Origin: Archilochus colubris | Taxonomy: Eukaryota > Chordata > Aves > Apodiformes > Trochilidae | Reading direction: 5' to 3' | Length of the DNA stretch: 64,000 bases | Assembly: GCA_023079485.1 (NCBI GenBank) | Contig: CM041084.1 | Coordinates: forward strand, 22,534,609 to 22,598,608 | Shown: positions 34,401 to 48,300 of the stretch, in pieces | Layout: each line of letters begins with the position of its first letter | Position numbering within the stretch: the first letter of the stretch is position 1 | Position numbers and translations under genes: made by a program | Notes under the pieces: model-generated | What the model was told of the DNA's origin: nothing | Seen by the model: the letters and a program-made list of their open reading frames with translations, nothing else | The model's database searches: none

Positions 34401-37400
34401 GAGCCCTTGAGTCTGCAACCATCAGGGCATAAATCTTCCCTGAGATGTTGCAAGGCGGTGTTTGGTGAGTATGATTTTCTGTCAGATACAGCCTATGTCT
34501 ATGCTGATAACCAAAGCAGAGCCAGGGACTATCTTCTGGCCCTCAAGTCCTGTGACACACCTTAGGTACAGCTGCATTTAGTAACACTTGTGCATTGTTC
34601 TGTGGGCTTTGTGTGGTCCCCATGCAGCTGCAGGTACAGTTATTATTTTTGGGGTGCTCAATGTGTCATGTGGCCAGTGCTGCAGACCACAAGAATTGTA
34701 TTTTCTAGCATAAGAGTGAATACATTTCACACTCTGCTTGTAGGAGGCTGGTACATACTGCCTTTTGGGAACAGTCCCTGTCATGGATTATTCACTGAAC
34801 TGTGTCTAGGAGTGGTTTTGGAGTTGACATGGGACAAAGTAATCCAGAAGGCAGTGTGGGAACTCAGTAGCTGAGTGGTCAGGCTCTCTCTAGCCCTGCA
34901 GAAGTTGATGCTACAAACTTTAATGGTGAGATTCTTATTGTTCTGTGCCCCATGCACACTTGGGCATACTACCAGTGGAGTTTTCTCACTGTAGTGCTAG
35001 CACCCTTTGACACCTAGGCCTGAAGCCTTAGGGATTTTTTTTAACTTTCCTTTCCTATCTCATGCATCCAGATTTCTAAATACATTTTGCATTTTTTTTT
35101 TTTTTTAATATCTGGATTTTCCAAGGTACGTTTTTCCTTCCTTCCCCAACCAACTCTGTCACTCAGATCTTTAGTATTGTAATACATTTGTCTCATCCTT
35201 TACTGACCAAAGCTTCTCTTCAGATCATGTAAAAAGCAACCAGTAATTCATGAGGTTTTTGTGCAATGTTTAGCTCCCCTCAAAACCCTGGCTGTTTCAC
35301 TCCATTTTTTTTATCTCATTCTTATCCTTTGCAAAATCCTTCATAACTATGGCTCTTCCTCTGTTCCTTCACAAAGCTTTGTATTTGTTTCTATTCCCAA
35401 TTTTTAATGTCAATGATCTCTTACCCACATCAGGCCTTCTCCTGTCCCCTGGATAATTCAGGCAGGCTCACAACTGCTGTCTTCCTTCCTGGGAATCAGA
35501 TGGGCTTGTGTCCAGGTTATTTGTGGTCCTTTTCCCCAGTCTTCTTGTTCTCAGTTTGGAAGCTTTTATAACAAATCTTTGTGCTGAACACTTGCTTTCA
35601 CAGAAGCTTAATATCCATTTAGGAACCTAAAATGGGACCCAGATGTTTATTTACCTGCCTGTCCCACTTCAGTTGAAGTGCACATGAGCAGGAGTGTGTC
35701 ACAGGGCTCCATGAATTCCCCAGTTCCACGCATGCAAAATCTTTTGAAAGTCCACCTGCTTATTTTGGGTCATAAGAAGAGGCCTGAGTCCTACTGGCAG
35801 TCAATTTTTAGTGACAGCTGGCTCTTTGGGAAATCTGACCTTTAGTGGCCACTATTATAAAGAACAGTTTTTATTTTAGCTCTTGAATCACCTATGCTGA
35901 TTTATGTCTAAATAGCAGTAACTCCCTGCTTAGCTGTCCCTCTTTCATGCTACTCTGACAGGTTAGGATTTGCAAAAATAGTTCAGGATTGAGTCCTTCC
36001 CTATGGCTAGCCAATTTCTGAGTGTCAGATAGCACTGCATCTTCACTCATATGTGAGTACAAGCACTTAAAATCCACATAATTTGGTAATTGGTATCTAC
36101 AATACGTGGAATATGTGGTTTAGTCATTCATTTGCAACCTGTTCAGAGTTTAAAAGGCATAAACATGTGTTACATTTGGGCAACTTTTTTAAAAGGCTCC
36201 TCAGTACAGGTCCATGTTGTTATGTAGCATTCACCTTTTAAAGAAAATTAAATGCAAAATAACATTTGTTTTTCTCCAGCTGCATACTAGAGAGAGGTCA
36301 CTGTTTTCTCCTTCTGAAGCAGTCTCTGTGCCTGAATAAACTCTTGAATAATTACCCTCACTTTTTCCCTGTTGAAAAATTCAAACTTAAAATTAAGACC
36401 TCTTTTAACAGATTGGCACAAGCATATTTGTCTCTTTAAAAAGTATTACTGCTGTTGATATCAGGCATTGGACTTTCAATCTGCCATCTCCTCCCTACTG
36501 GAGGATTACTTGATGTTCCCTTTGGAAAGCATCTCCATTCATGTAGAGAGAAGAAATGGAGTGCTAAATCAGGAAGGTGAATCTGGAGAAGGAATGGCAC
36601 CTTCTGCCCTACAGTGCTGGCATGAATATGGTTATCCATCCTGTGATCTTTTCTAACGTCATCTGAACCAAGTCTCTCAGGGTCAGGGAGCTTCAGCTCA
36701 TTCCATACGATGTAAGTCAAAATATATAGTTATAATAATAAATAACAAAGTATTGTTTACTTTATAGCTTTGAATATTTTGTGTGTATGCTCGCATTATA
36801 CAATTTTGGCCTCCTCCTCTCACTGTTTACTAGTTCTGCATCATTTCCCTGCCATCCCATAGCTTAGCACTACAGTTGCAAAAGAACCAGCATATCTACT
36901 TGTATGTAATTGCTTGGTCTCATTGGATTCAGCCAGGCAACTCATATACATAAAGTTAAATGCATGCATATGCCTGGGGTCTGTATTCCTGAGCTTTCTA
37001 GACTTGGGGCATTCTCTCTGCCTCCAAATCTCTATCCACCAATAATGAGCTGTATAAATAAATACAAAGTATTCCTGTTTGTTCCATATCCATAAAAATA
37101 TATTTTATTAGCTGAGAGGTATACCATAATAGGAAAGATCAGACCCATCCAATGTTTTTGGGATCTGTGGGAGGACAGGACCAGTAGCTGCTTCCAAGTG
37201 GCTGATGGATCTGAGGCTTCAGCAAGACAGATTTGTAGGTTAACTGTGATAAATGATCTTTGGCTTCTCTGACTAAAGCAAGGTCATCTTTTTGGGGGCA
37301 CTGCCTTCGTTCTGCAACTTCGCAACAAATTCTTGTTGAACTACTATACAAACAGACAAGCTCTTATTTACATTAGAATGAAATTAAGACTTCTCAAACC

Positions 37401-37481
37401 TGAGAGCCTAAAATACCAGACCAGGGGGGCAGAGATTTATAAGGCAGTGCTAATGTGTATTTACTAGAACTTAGTTTTGTC

Positions 37482-37506
37482 TTTTGTTTGTTTGTTTGTT
37501 TGTTTG
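37482..37506 (+). repeat. (TTTG)n microsatellite
   Basis: About six uninterrupted TTTG units are present in intronic DNA. Confidence 0.9.
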
Positions 37507-39028
37507 AAAAAGGCAATAGGTCCAGGAAGACAGCTGTTTTTTCTTTCTGTAGTTATTTAATAAGGGAAAGTAGGGGCAAATTCATTTATTTCCCTGATGA
37601 CTATACCGGTGACAAATTTAAAATTCAGAGATTGCTTGTTTATTCTTGGGTATTTTATGCTTGGATTTCTTTGGAGAGAAACAATCCAGGTTGTTGAGGG
37701 TGAGAGGAGAAAAAGCAGAAAGCTTTGATTGCATTGTGTGCCAAAGGTTTGTTTCAACCATTTCTATGGTTGAGGGGGGAGCTTATTGCCTCCTTTTCTT
37801 TGGCTTATGTCCAGCCAGTGAGGAAATAAATATGTGAAGAAAGAATGCTATGGAATGTTAACTCTGCTGCTGTATTTTCTTCCTTTTATCATGCCCCAAG
37901 ATTCAGTGAGGTTGATATAAATTCACCATGCCTTGTTTTAAAAAGCATAACAGAAAGCCATTCTTCCTCTAAGAGTCAGACTGTAAAAGGTGATTTTCTT
38001 TCACTCAGTTTGGTTTAAGCCTGTAAAAAGCATTAAGTGAAAAATCTGATATATTTGTTGGGGCATTTATTGCATTACTAACTTATATTTTCAGTTCTCA
38101 GTGAAAGGTTTATAGAGAACATAAACCTTGAAAATTTTTTCTTCGGGATTAAAGATAGATTTTCTCCATTTGCTGGTGAAATAATAGCTCATAAAACGAT
38201 TGAGGTGCTGGTAATTGTTTTTAGCTCTATCTATTATCCAAGGATATTCTGCTGAACTTGCTGAGGAGCACAAAGAAGGCCTTTAAAAAACACTTTCCTT
38301 AATCAGAAGATTCATTTCCTTTAAAATATTTCAAAATAATCAAAAGCTTCTGATTAGATGTCACCACCATGTTGTTCTTTATTAATTACACTTAGAGCAA
38401 GTAAAAATCTTCCAGTAAACTATAAATCTAGCAAATTTGCTAGTATTCTTTTGTGGTGTAAGTAATACACTATGTATTCCATATCTAGTATTTTTAATAT
38501 TGAACTAAATGGGATGCTCAAAGAATTAAAATAGCTGATTGGGGGCAGTGTGTGAAATCAAAAAGAATTGATTGCTGAATTCTTTTTAGGGCAAAGTAGC
38601 CCTTTCTAGGGCAAAGGCACATTTTGGTGCAAATTTCTTAGGAATTACCTTTTCTGGAAATACCTGTGTCTGAGAGAAACTGCTGAAAACTGAGTGAAAT
38701 TATATTAAATACTTCAGGTATTATTTTAGTTATATAAAATTAGTTGTGGTTTTAAACAGTAGCAGAACACTGTACCCAGCAGTCATGTTGCCTGGGATGC
38801 CACAACCTCTGAATTCCCAGGAATTAAGGCAGTTATGTGATTATATCACAGATAGCTTCATTCTCAATAACTTACAGTATGTTATCACTGGACATACATT
38901 GTGTCTTTGCTGTTTAATAATCCTTCCATGCAGACTCCATAGTTCTTCCTTCATTTGTTGCTCCAGTACATATTATACTGGCAAAAAGGTACCCAGTGTC
39001 AAATACAAGCCTTATTCTGTATTAAAAG

Positions 39029-39254
39029 CATAGAATCATATAATGGTTTGGATTGGAAGGAATCTTAAAGATTAAAGTTCACTTAGTTCCAATCCCCCTG
39101 CCCTGGGCAGGGACACCTCCCACCAAATAGGGTTGCTTAAAGCCCCCTCCAACCAGGGCTTGAACACTTCCAGGGAGGTGCCACAACTTCTCTGGGCAAC
39201 CTGTGTCAGTGTCTCCACACCCTCACAGTAAAGAATTTCTTCCTAATATCCAAT
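39029..39254 (-). repeat. CR1 LINE 3' end, reverse orientation
   Basis: The sequence starts with CATAGAATCATATAATGGTT and continues with TGCCCTGGGCAGGGACACCT, GGGCTTGAACACTTCCAGGG and CTCTGGGCAACCTGTGTCAG, which are classic reverse-complement CR1 words. It is truncated at its 5' side near 39254. Confidence 0.93.
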
Positions 39255-40668
39255 TAAAATGGTAGAGAACAAGTGGAAGAAATATCTGCAGTATTGTCAA
39301 TGAAGAGTATTGGTTATCTTCATGTCCTAAGCTCTGAATAATTGACACTGGGTTTCTTTAGAAGATTTCATAGCCCAGCATATTTATTCTGGGGCATCAG
39401 GGCAGGAGCATGTCAGGCCATTGAAGGACAAAACCTGGGATATTGTGAAGTCTGCTGTAACCTAACTGATTCTCTTTAAGCTTGGCATTTAAAGCTAAAA
39501 TCAACCAAACTTTTAAAGGTAGTGTGGTCTGTAAGAGTGTTAATGTTGTGATTCCTACACAAAGTAAACCTTTAAAGCTGGATAGTGCAAGTGGTGGTGT
39601 ATTGTAGAAATATAGTAATATATGGGCACTAAAACACTTCATATCTATTATGGAAAGAGTGAAGAGGAAATCAACTCGTATCTAAGTTTTTGTCTTGAGT
39701 TACATTCCGTGAGTACACATACAAATGATTTTATGATCTGGACATGACAGAACTTAATGGTCTTGAGCAAATATGAATTGCCATGAGAGGCTGTATCACT
39801 TCTAGCTTGTCTAGCTTAGGTGTGATGAGACAGAGTCTCTGAAGCCTCATGTGACTCATGCACAGATGGAGCAAGCATCTTAATTCTCCATTCTGAGAAG
39901 TCCAGGAGCTGCAAATATAATTATGGTTTTCCTACTGGTTCAGTAGATTCTTTTCAAAATTTAGCCAGTGTAGAAGAATTATATGCCTAGAGGTAAGTCT
40001 ACAATAATAAAAATAGACAAAAAACAACTAGTTGTTAGAACGTGTATTTGTTATATTCACTTTTTTTTCAAGAAATGCTATTCATCTTGGCTGCTTTCCG
40101 GCTAATGGCATCTGTGCAACTGCCAAATGAGAATAAGTTCAGACAGGTCAGAGTTATTATTACCTTCTTGGAATGCACTGAATGAACTTAACTCCACAGC
40201 TTTCCAAGTGGGGCTCTGACCTCTTTTACATCTACCTTAAGAGCAATACCAAAGAGTTAAACACTGATACGGTTATTTCTGTTCCATATCAGTGAAATAT
40301 TTATACCCAGTTGTCATGGCTCTTATTTTAGTAATAAACATTTTGACCACCTTTTTGGTACTTCAACAAGTAAGATGTGATGCTGTGGTGCACGCTCTTG
40401 GCAGCCCCATGCAGGTGTGGGGAAAAATCCCCATAATGAAATGCAGTGCCTGTGTTTGACTGTAGCTTAAATGTTTGTTGTATATTTTGGCTTGAAGTAC
40501 CACTGCACTGTGCTGTAGAGCAAATTCTGTATTTTGTCATTGATCAGCAACAAGTAAAACCCTGCTTCTGTGAGCCTTCAAAAGCTTTTGTCTCTCTTTG
40601 TTCATCAGTTTTAGTCTTTAGTACTCTCAGTGTAAAACATTGAGAAAAATGATAATGTCTTTACTCTG

Positions 40669-40888
40669 TTAGATTCTCGTCTTGAGGTGCTGCTTTATTC
40701 CTTCATCTGTATCAAAAGCTAAAATCATCACATCAAAACTTGCATTCCCTTCTTTCAGTGGTTTCATGATGGCTAAATAATCTCTGCAGCAGCTCCGTGG
40801 AGGCACACCAGGCATGTTAGGGAAGCAGGTCCTGCATGCTGGAGCTGGCACATCAAGTCTTTGAAGACAGTAGGTGTTCTCGGCATGG
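40669..40888 (-). other. Candidate antisense terminal exon, unrecognised product
   Basis: On the - strand a strong acceptor (CAGCCTTTTCTGTTACAG ending at 40889) opens a frame of about 72 codons ending in TAA at 40669-40671. The peptide includes HAENTYCLQRLDVPAPACRT and continues with three further cysteines (CFPNMPGVPPRSCC) to KTRI. Codon use and amino-acid balance look more coding-like than other intronic frames. I do not recognise a family, see no nearby canonical poly(A) signal, and cannot find the partner exon. A pseudo-exon is a realistic alternative. Confidence 0.2.
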
Positions 40889-42959
40889 CTGTAACAGAAA
40901 AGGCTGTTGATATTTAGTAAAAAGAAAATGTTACTTAAAGTAGGCACTATTCATATTTGTGTGCTGTGTAGCTGCTGCCAGTAGGGTCTTGTGCATATTT
41001 GGAGGTGCAAACTATCAAGGCATATGAGGGGCATGTCTGTATCAGCTGGTCAAAAGTTAATGGATTTATTAAAAAAAATAAAATATTCACTATAATACCT
41101 GCTGTTGACACAGTTTTGTGTCAGGACTCAGGAGAGGCCTAAAGCCTGAAACAAGGAGGAAAAACTGCTGACCTCAAGAAGATTGCAGTGAAAATGGAGA
41201 ATATGGCCCTCAGGGTGGCACACTGGTAGGTGAGATACTGCAGGGACTGTACAGGGACCTTGTTGTTGATGGGACCGGGGCATCCTCTGCAAAATTAGCT
41301 CTTACCCTGTGGCCTCTTTGATTTGCAGCAAGGTATGTCTTTAAGCTTGAAACTGCTAAATGGTGTAGTTGTTTAGGTTAGCTGCAGCTTTGTCTTTCAG
41401 CACTTCAGGTTGCAAGGGATTATTTAGAGCAAAGAAGCAGAGCTGAGGTTTCCAATTGGAATTAGGTGCCTCGGTCCTCCAGGCCATGCTGTAAATATCA
41501 GGCAAGAAATGAATTAACGATATGCTGCAAGAGTTATATCTTCACATGGAAAAAAATGCACAGTAAACTTTGGGAAGTATTTACCACATGCTGCTAGCAG
41601 TATATAGGTAGCACAGTATCTCCATTTGTTTTAATGCTGATTTGTCTTAATTATTAATATGAATTTGAACTGCCTTTCTCATTGCATTTAAAAGCAAATC
41701 ACTCCAAGTTCAGAAGTTCACTGCACATGCCCCAAACTTTTTTTTTCTCAGGAGCTTAAACCAAACTTCAGTCATCTTAGTCATGTTCTGCTTGACCAAA
41801 TACTGACCTTCCTTTTCAGTAGAAAGACATTTAAGCCTGTTTTCTGAAATTAAATCAAATTCTTGTAATCCAATGAGATTTACAACTGCTCAAGTCTAGT
41901 CAGATTCATATATGCTTAAAGTGAGACAGGTTCATATGGTGTTTATTTTTCTTGAGCTAAGGCCATATATAAAGGTAGGGATTAAGTTGAAAATCAGTAT
42001 GTTTCACAAGTGTCGTCAGAGTAGGTGTGTAAAAATATTCCCAGTATTTCTCAAAACAGTATCTACATATTATTCAATACTTATTGCTAAGGGTTTCTCT
42101 GTATTCTGCTGTATGCCACATTTTCTGAAAGCAGTGTGCTGTCATGGCTAGGAGCTGTTCCTCAGTGATTAGTGTGACAGTAAGTGAAGCGTGAATATTG
42201 AGACTTGCCATATCATGCATGCCAAGTTCCTATATGGCCCAACTGCTGTGAGACAAAACATGCTATTATGTTTTAGACACAAAGCCATATTGTATGAAAT
42301 TCCATCCTGTCACATACCAAAGGACGTGAATTTAAAAATATTTTTTTTTCTCTGGTTCTTTTTGTTAACTTTTCTGTATTAGATACTTAAGTACTGAACC
42401 TCATCAGAAAATTCAGCCTTTATCCTTACTGAGGAGTCAGTTTTCAAACTTACATCGGACAAATTGTTAATGCTTTAAAAGCAGATTTTAAAGAGGTTGC
42501 TGGCAAAAAAATGAATGAAAGAAAGAAAACCAAGTGCTCTGAAGTTCACAAAAGATGTGGGGTTTTTGGAGAACATTTTTCAGTGATGTGCAAAGCTCTG
42601 TAAACAAAGCTAGAACTTTGGTATAGAACTTTAAACATACATCTGAGCCTAACTAAAGTGATCTAATCCAAGAGTTACTGGGATCATCTTCTTTGACCTG
42701 TTTTACAAGGGAGGTGAGGCTTGATCACTGTGGTCCCTGATGAGTTTAAAATCTCTAAATATTTGGGAACATAACACTAATAATGGGGAATCTTCAAAGC
42801 ACTTTAAAAACAACTAGCACACACCCCTTCCCTCTGCCCCCAGCACTAGTTGGGGTATTATCAGGACAGATAAATGTTATAACTTCAACAGATTTAACTG
42901 TTTTTGCAAGCTGTGCAATGAATTTAGTCTTTGGGTTTTTTTTTTTTCCTAATTCTTAT

Positions 42960-43360
42960 TTATAAAATAAGTTCTAATTTTGTCTGATTTAGTTCAACTA
43001 TTTCATTAGTTAATGTGATTATGTTGCAGCCCCAGGTAGTTTTGTTGGATTTGTAATATATTAATGTATAATCTGCTGATTAAGGTGACTTTGGCTATCT
43101 AAACTGTCCCTACTCAAAATATTTTCAATTTATATTAGTTAATCTGATTTTCTTGCTAAAACCCCCTTATCATTATGCCAGGTACATTGATGACCATTAA
43201 TACAGTCAAGATGTCTGCACTACTCCATTCAAGACCACTGAGGAACTAGAGGTTCACCATCCATAATTTCACCTGCAATTCAGAATTCATTAATGTTTGA
43301 ATGTTCTTTTCTTTTTGCCTTAATTAGCATCCTCACTATACAGATGGATCAGCTAAAGAG
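42960..43360. promoter_or_regulatory. Candidate conserved non-coding element (intronic)
   Basis: This repeat-free block is rich in TTAGTTAATG, ATTAATG and TAATTAGC type sites, for example TTCATTAGTTAATGTG near 43001 and CTTAATTAGCATCC near 43319. No coding potential is seen. The call rests on sequence texture only. Confidence 0.22.
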
Positions 43361-43929
43361 TGATACAATCCTAATATTGCAGGGTAGTGTTTCTCTACTT
43401 ATTTAAATGACCTCATTTTTCTGGTTTAACAGTAGTTTTCTTTAAAGATGAAACAAGTTTATTATGGCTTCTAAAAAGATTGCAGCTACTTCTGTGAGGA
43501 AAAAAATACATTGTCAAAATGACTTGTGATGGCCTCTGAACAAATTATTGGTGTAGATGGAATTAGGACACATGACAGGCCTCACAGACTAAATGAAATC
43601 ACCAATCCATGGAAATTTTGGATGTGTAGAATTAATACCAGTTCTCCCTGAATATTTACCTATCATTTTCTTTTTTGCTATTTTCTGTAATGAACTTAGC
43701 TGTAATTTACACAAAAGTTTAACAAAACTGTTCCTACAGTCTGGTAGTTTGAAGAGTTTGAAATTCATCTAATGTATAATTTGATTTGTAGGCAATGACT
43801 GTTTCATTCAAGATGCCTTTATTTTGTCGTAACATAGTACTGAAATTTTCCTATTTAGTGCACAATTGCTAGAAATTAAAAAGACAATTAGTATCTTATT
43901 TTTTAAACCATTACACGTAGTGAAATAAG

Positions 43930-44230
43930 GCAACCAGGTGCCACTAATTGCCAGGTAGTGGGCATGAGCTTGTGTTAAGCCCACCTGTGCCTGATTAGGG
44001 CAGGCCCCCACTGCACATGAGCAGGATTAGGGGGCCAATAAAAGGTGAGGCTCAAACTCACAGGCTCAGCTCAGTCCTGAGCAAGCCAGCAGAGAGGTCA
44101 GTTGCCCTCGGAGCAACAGCACTGATCCAGGCTAGTCAACCCTGAGGGCTGTAGACTCAGAGCACTATTCGTGAGTCTCTGCTGGAACACCTGGTTGGAC
44201 CTTGAAGCATCGTACCCTAAAAGAGGTTCA
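43930..44230 (+). repeat. Unclassified promoter-like, possibly LTR-derived block
   Basis: This block of about 300 bp has higher GC and abrupt edges in AT-rich intron. It contains a TATA-like CCAATAAAAGG at 44035-44045, preceded by two related AGGG/GGCC-containing words (ATTAGGGCAGGCCCC and ATTAGGGGGCC), and is followed by an A/G/C-rich stretch (CAGGCTCAGCTCAGTCCTGA). This resembles a solo LTR or other mobile-element promoter. I cannot name the family and found no clear terminal repeats. Confidence 0.35.
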
Positions 44231-45224
44231 TCTTGCTACAATTACATATACCAGCATATTGTGCAGATGCCAGCACATAGTTTCATAGAGATGCTTTTGA
44301 CTTTTTTTTTTATTATTTTTACACTGAGTGTAGTATAAACATGGAGAAAATTTATGTCTATGATATTTGTGACATAAAGTTCTCAGTGTAATAACTTTTT
44401 TTTTTTAAATGTTTTCAGTTTTCCCTGTTCTTTTTTGCAGAGATTATTTACACCTGTACATGGTGGATTTGGAAATTTAGGAGTCAGCTTTAGTTTACTA
44501 GACCAAAGCCACATCTTTCTTATTTCCATTTAACTCACTCCCCTCCAAATCTGTTATTTTTAGTATGTATTTTCTTATAATATTCCCAAGTATATAGTTC
44601 CCAGTAAAACAATGAGTTTTCTCAGACTTCCCAAGGTAACTTAGATAACATAGAAAAGATAATTCACTTCCAATGTAGTGTTTGCATGGCACTGACACCT
44701 AATGAAGAGTCAGCCCCCTGCTGTGTGAATATATGAAATAGTCAGTAGTTCCCAAAAGACAAATATCTTTATGAAATGTGATGCATATGTTGTATGTTAA
44801 ACATCACTGGATTTTAGAATCTGATATTTCACAAAGTTGTATGAATACTACTGTTATTTTAAGCCTGGGTTTCCTGGGTTTCAATGGTAATAACCTTTTG
44901 TTTCCAGTGCTGTCAGTATACTCAATAAAATGTAAATGGAAGAATCAAAACAGTGCTCATAATCCTTTAGAATACTAGGCAGGACATATGTGATATGGTA
45001 TATTATATGCCCTATATTTGTAAAAGTTGTATGAATTTTAACCTATCAGTCCAAAAATAATTCATTGACTTCCTGACCTGAGGAATATCTTTTCTGGTTG
45101 TACTCCCAGACAGACTTTGTCTCTATCCTGGCTAGCAAGACTTGGTGTTTCAGCTGTGCTGACTGCAGGTGGAGTTAGTAATAATAAGATTGTTTTTCAA
45201 AAAACCTTCTTCTTTGTGTTTCAG

Positions 45225-45364
45225 GCTGAGCTACATGAATCATGCAGAAGATCTAGCCTCCAAACTACTCCAGTGTTTCCCAAAGAACAGATTGTCAGCA
45301 CAGGCAGCCCTGAGCCATGAGTATTTCAGTGATCTGCCCCCACGGCTATGGGAATTAACTGATA
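45225..45364 (+). CDS. CDK14: CDK14 coding exon (kinase subdomain XI)
   Basis: This 140-nt exon encodes LSYMNHAEDLASKLLQCFPK and continues NRLSAQAALSHEYFSDLPPR to WELTD. It contains the subdomain XI arginine (NRLSAQAAL) that stabilises the C-lobe and the HEYF motif closing the kinase fold. The acceptor is TTTGTGTTTCAG and the donor GATA|GTGAGT. It receives AA from the 17675 donor to make Lys and passes one base (A) to the last exon, where it makes an ATG codon. The frame is intact throughout. Confidence 0.98.
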
Positions 45365-48300
45365 GTGAGTATAACCACCTCTGAATTGATTAAAAACATA
45401 GAAAAAACTTGCTCATACAGATGCATGTGCATATGCTTACCCTCACATGCAGACAGCTTCATGGACACAGACAGCCACACACAAAATATGTGAGTGCAGT
45501 TTTGTAGCTTGAAATTACAGTTTGCTTGACACAGGAAAAAATGGATATTTTTTTTTTTTTTTTTTTTGCTATCTCTGCTCTGCAGTCTGCAGCCAGCTAT
45601 CTTTGTATTTGATTATGTGTGCAGCCAAGAGAATTATCTGAATTGTCATAAAGCAAAAGGAAAAATACAATTTACATATTTAGTGCTTTTCACTTTATAA
45701 CACACAGTACTTCTTAACTAGCTGCAGCATACAGGATAAAAATCCGGCCCTGTTTTATTCACAGAATCTCTATCTTTTATAACAGTAACCTTTAAAAAAG
45801 GGCTCAGCATTCAGAAATCTATGACATACAAAGTAGACAATCATTTAATTTTCTCTATTAGACTGTGTGAGAGGAGGATGGTAGATGATATTATTAACTG
45901 AGTGCTTTCAGTATTTTCCTACATCTTTTTATTTATTTTATTTAACAAAATACATTCCAGTTGGCTGGGCAAAAATGTTCCTATCATCACATACGCTGTC
46001 CATTATCTCTTCAAAAATTGTAAATCATTTCTATCATACCTGTCCATATCTTTTTCCAATGTTTAAAGCACACTACTATTTATTCTGGGGAAAAGTATTA
46101 TCATGCAGGGTATTTTTGATTCAGAAAAGGTTCTGTTATTGAAAATACGTTTCACAAGGAAATAACAATCAGAACATTGTTTTAACCCAGTGTGGACAGG
46201 AGAAGCATGCTTGCATTGGAACAGTGTATGAACAGCTGGAAAATAAGACACACAAACACACACATCTCTAAACCCAGTACTCTGAGGCAAAAAGTTCAGA
46301 GTGGCAACAATGGCACGTGCGTGTGTAACTACCATGGATTCTAAAGTTTGCTTGTATAAAATGCTTTCCTTTTCTAAATATTAAACCACAATATACTATA
46401 TCTACATCAGTTTTCAGTATGAAAACCATTATCTTCTAAAAGTTTATCTTTTTTAGTCCTTGACAGCTGTACTAGTCACATTTTGAACTGCTTGTATGGC
46501 TTGGCTGCCCAATTACTCTGCTCCCAACTCTGCTCCAAAAATCACTCTCCCATTTGTAGAATACAAACATTAAAATCAAACTAGCACCAGTAATTTTTGT
46601 CCATCACTTGCTCTGTCATAGACCTTGTCCATGCTCTGTAAAGAGACTGACAGTTTTCTTCTTCGCCATGCTAACCCACCACTCAGTTTTTTTGACAGGA
46701 ATACATCATATGCTGAAAATTCAAAGGATGGCAGTGTAAATTAAGGCTGCTGTTGGAAGTCTGCATTTGCTGAAACTGAAGCAAAGAGATTCATTTCTTC
46801 AGGACTAATGAAACATCAAGAATGCCAGTTCATTTATCCTTTTCCCACTAAATCGAAAACAAAAATCACTCTGCAGTGGTGACATCTCAATCCTTCTGAC
46901 TGTGTGATTTAGTCTAGCCAGGATTTTGAATTCTGAATTCTGCAGTAGTACTTTTCTGTTAATATGGACTTATTACCCACTTGCCACTTAGTTTATCAGT
47001 CAGTGGTTAAATCCAGTTCTATCAGTGAAATAAATGCCTACACATTATCACTCTGCAGCAGGCTGCCAACAGAGACAGTCTTGTCCTAGTCATTAACAAG
47101 CACAATGTATGCAGAACACCAGAGGGGAATTAAAACCACAAAAAATACCTCAGGGTGGTATTTTTAATATGAGAATTTAATTTGTAATTTCACAGATTAA
47201 GAATTTTGGCTGCATTAATCCTTTTATCAGCTCACAGCAGGTTATTTGCAGAAGCATAACCATAAGGCGATATTCATTGGCAGAAACACGTCTTTGCATA
47301 ACGTTAAACATCAGGAGCAGTGAAACCTTTTGAAGGGGGGAGAATAAAGATGGAAAATCATTATATTTTAAAGCAAGGTTCTTCTAAATGCCTCCAGTAA
47401 AATTTGGAGTTACAGAAAGACTATTTCTGTGTCTAGTAGATAATCATTATGAAGCATAAATCCAGATGCAAGAAAGGACAATCCTAGTATCAAATACTAC
47501 AATCATTTCTATTTAGTACGACTTGGATATACTTGTAAACATATTTACAAAACAAAGGAGTCATATACTTTGGAGACTTGGGAAAATGTTTACTGTGGAG
47601 TGAAATTAACACATTTTGTGATTAATTTTCTCTGGGTTAATATTTTACATTGGGAAACACTTGCTATTCATAGTTAATTAAATGTAGGTATAAACACCTT
47701 GTATCTTTATGCACAGCAGAATTTGTGAATACACAGAATCTACTGCATCCTAATCAAGACACCACTCTGATTTTGCAAATCTCTGTACTGAATGTATTTC
47801 TTATGGAATATATTTTGTCCAGTTTGGCCTTCTGTAGAATTGCAAATAGGGGGATTTAGCTCTAAGACAGGAAAAGGTGAGGAGAATTAAAAAAAAGGGA
47901 CAGGGGAAATTCAATCAAATTACTTTCCATCAGAGAATAGTTTTTTTGGAATCACAATATTCCACAAAAATATGGTCACTCTGCTTACACTGAAGAAGGA
48001 TAATAGAAGTGTTTCAATGTTATTCTCATTTACTGTGTATTTCTATTCTATGTAATAGTTTATAGGATAAAATTTTGATCTGTTTTTTTATTTTAAATGC
48101 ATAGAAAGTGAGTTTATATGAGTAGCAAGATTCTGGGGGTTTTTTTATTTGCTTTGGTTTGAAGTCAAGGCATCAATTCAGTTATGCTGGAAGTTCACTT
48201 TCTGGATAAGCTTTGTCTAAAATCTAGCCACTTCCAGTTTTTAAAAATAGTGCATTGAAAAGGTAAAACTTATGCAGTTCTGCTAAAACCATCCTGTCAG

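Larger units (their letters stand above)
17676..45224 (+). other. CDK14 intron (27.5 kb), host of the retrovirus
   Basis: This GT-AG intron runs from GTAAGT at 17676 to TGTTTCAG ending at 45224. It contains the antisense provirus at 19300-26369, the CpG-rich block at 29.95-30.49 kb with flanking A/C and G/T tracts, an antisense CR1 ORF2 relic near 31190-31400, a GTTT microsatellite at 37482-37506, an antisense CR1 at 39029-39254, a candidate antisense exon near 40669-40888, a candidate conserved element at 42960-43360 and an unclassified promoter-like block at 43930-44230. I see nothing in the remaining stretches (17.7-19.3, 26.4-29.7, 31.5-37.4, 37.5-39.0 and 44.3-45.2 kb) beyond ordinary AT-rich intron. 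Confidence 0.9.
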
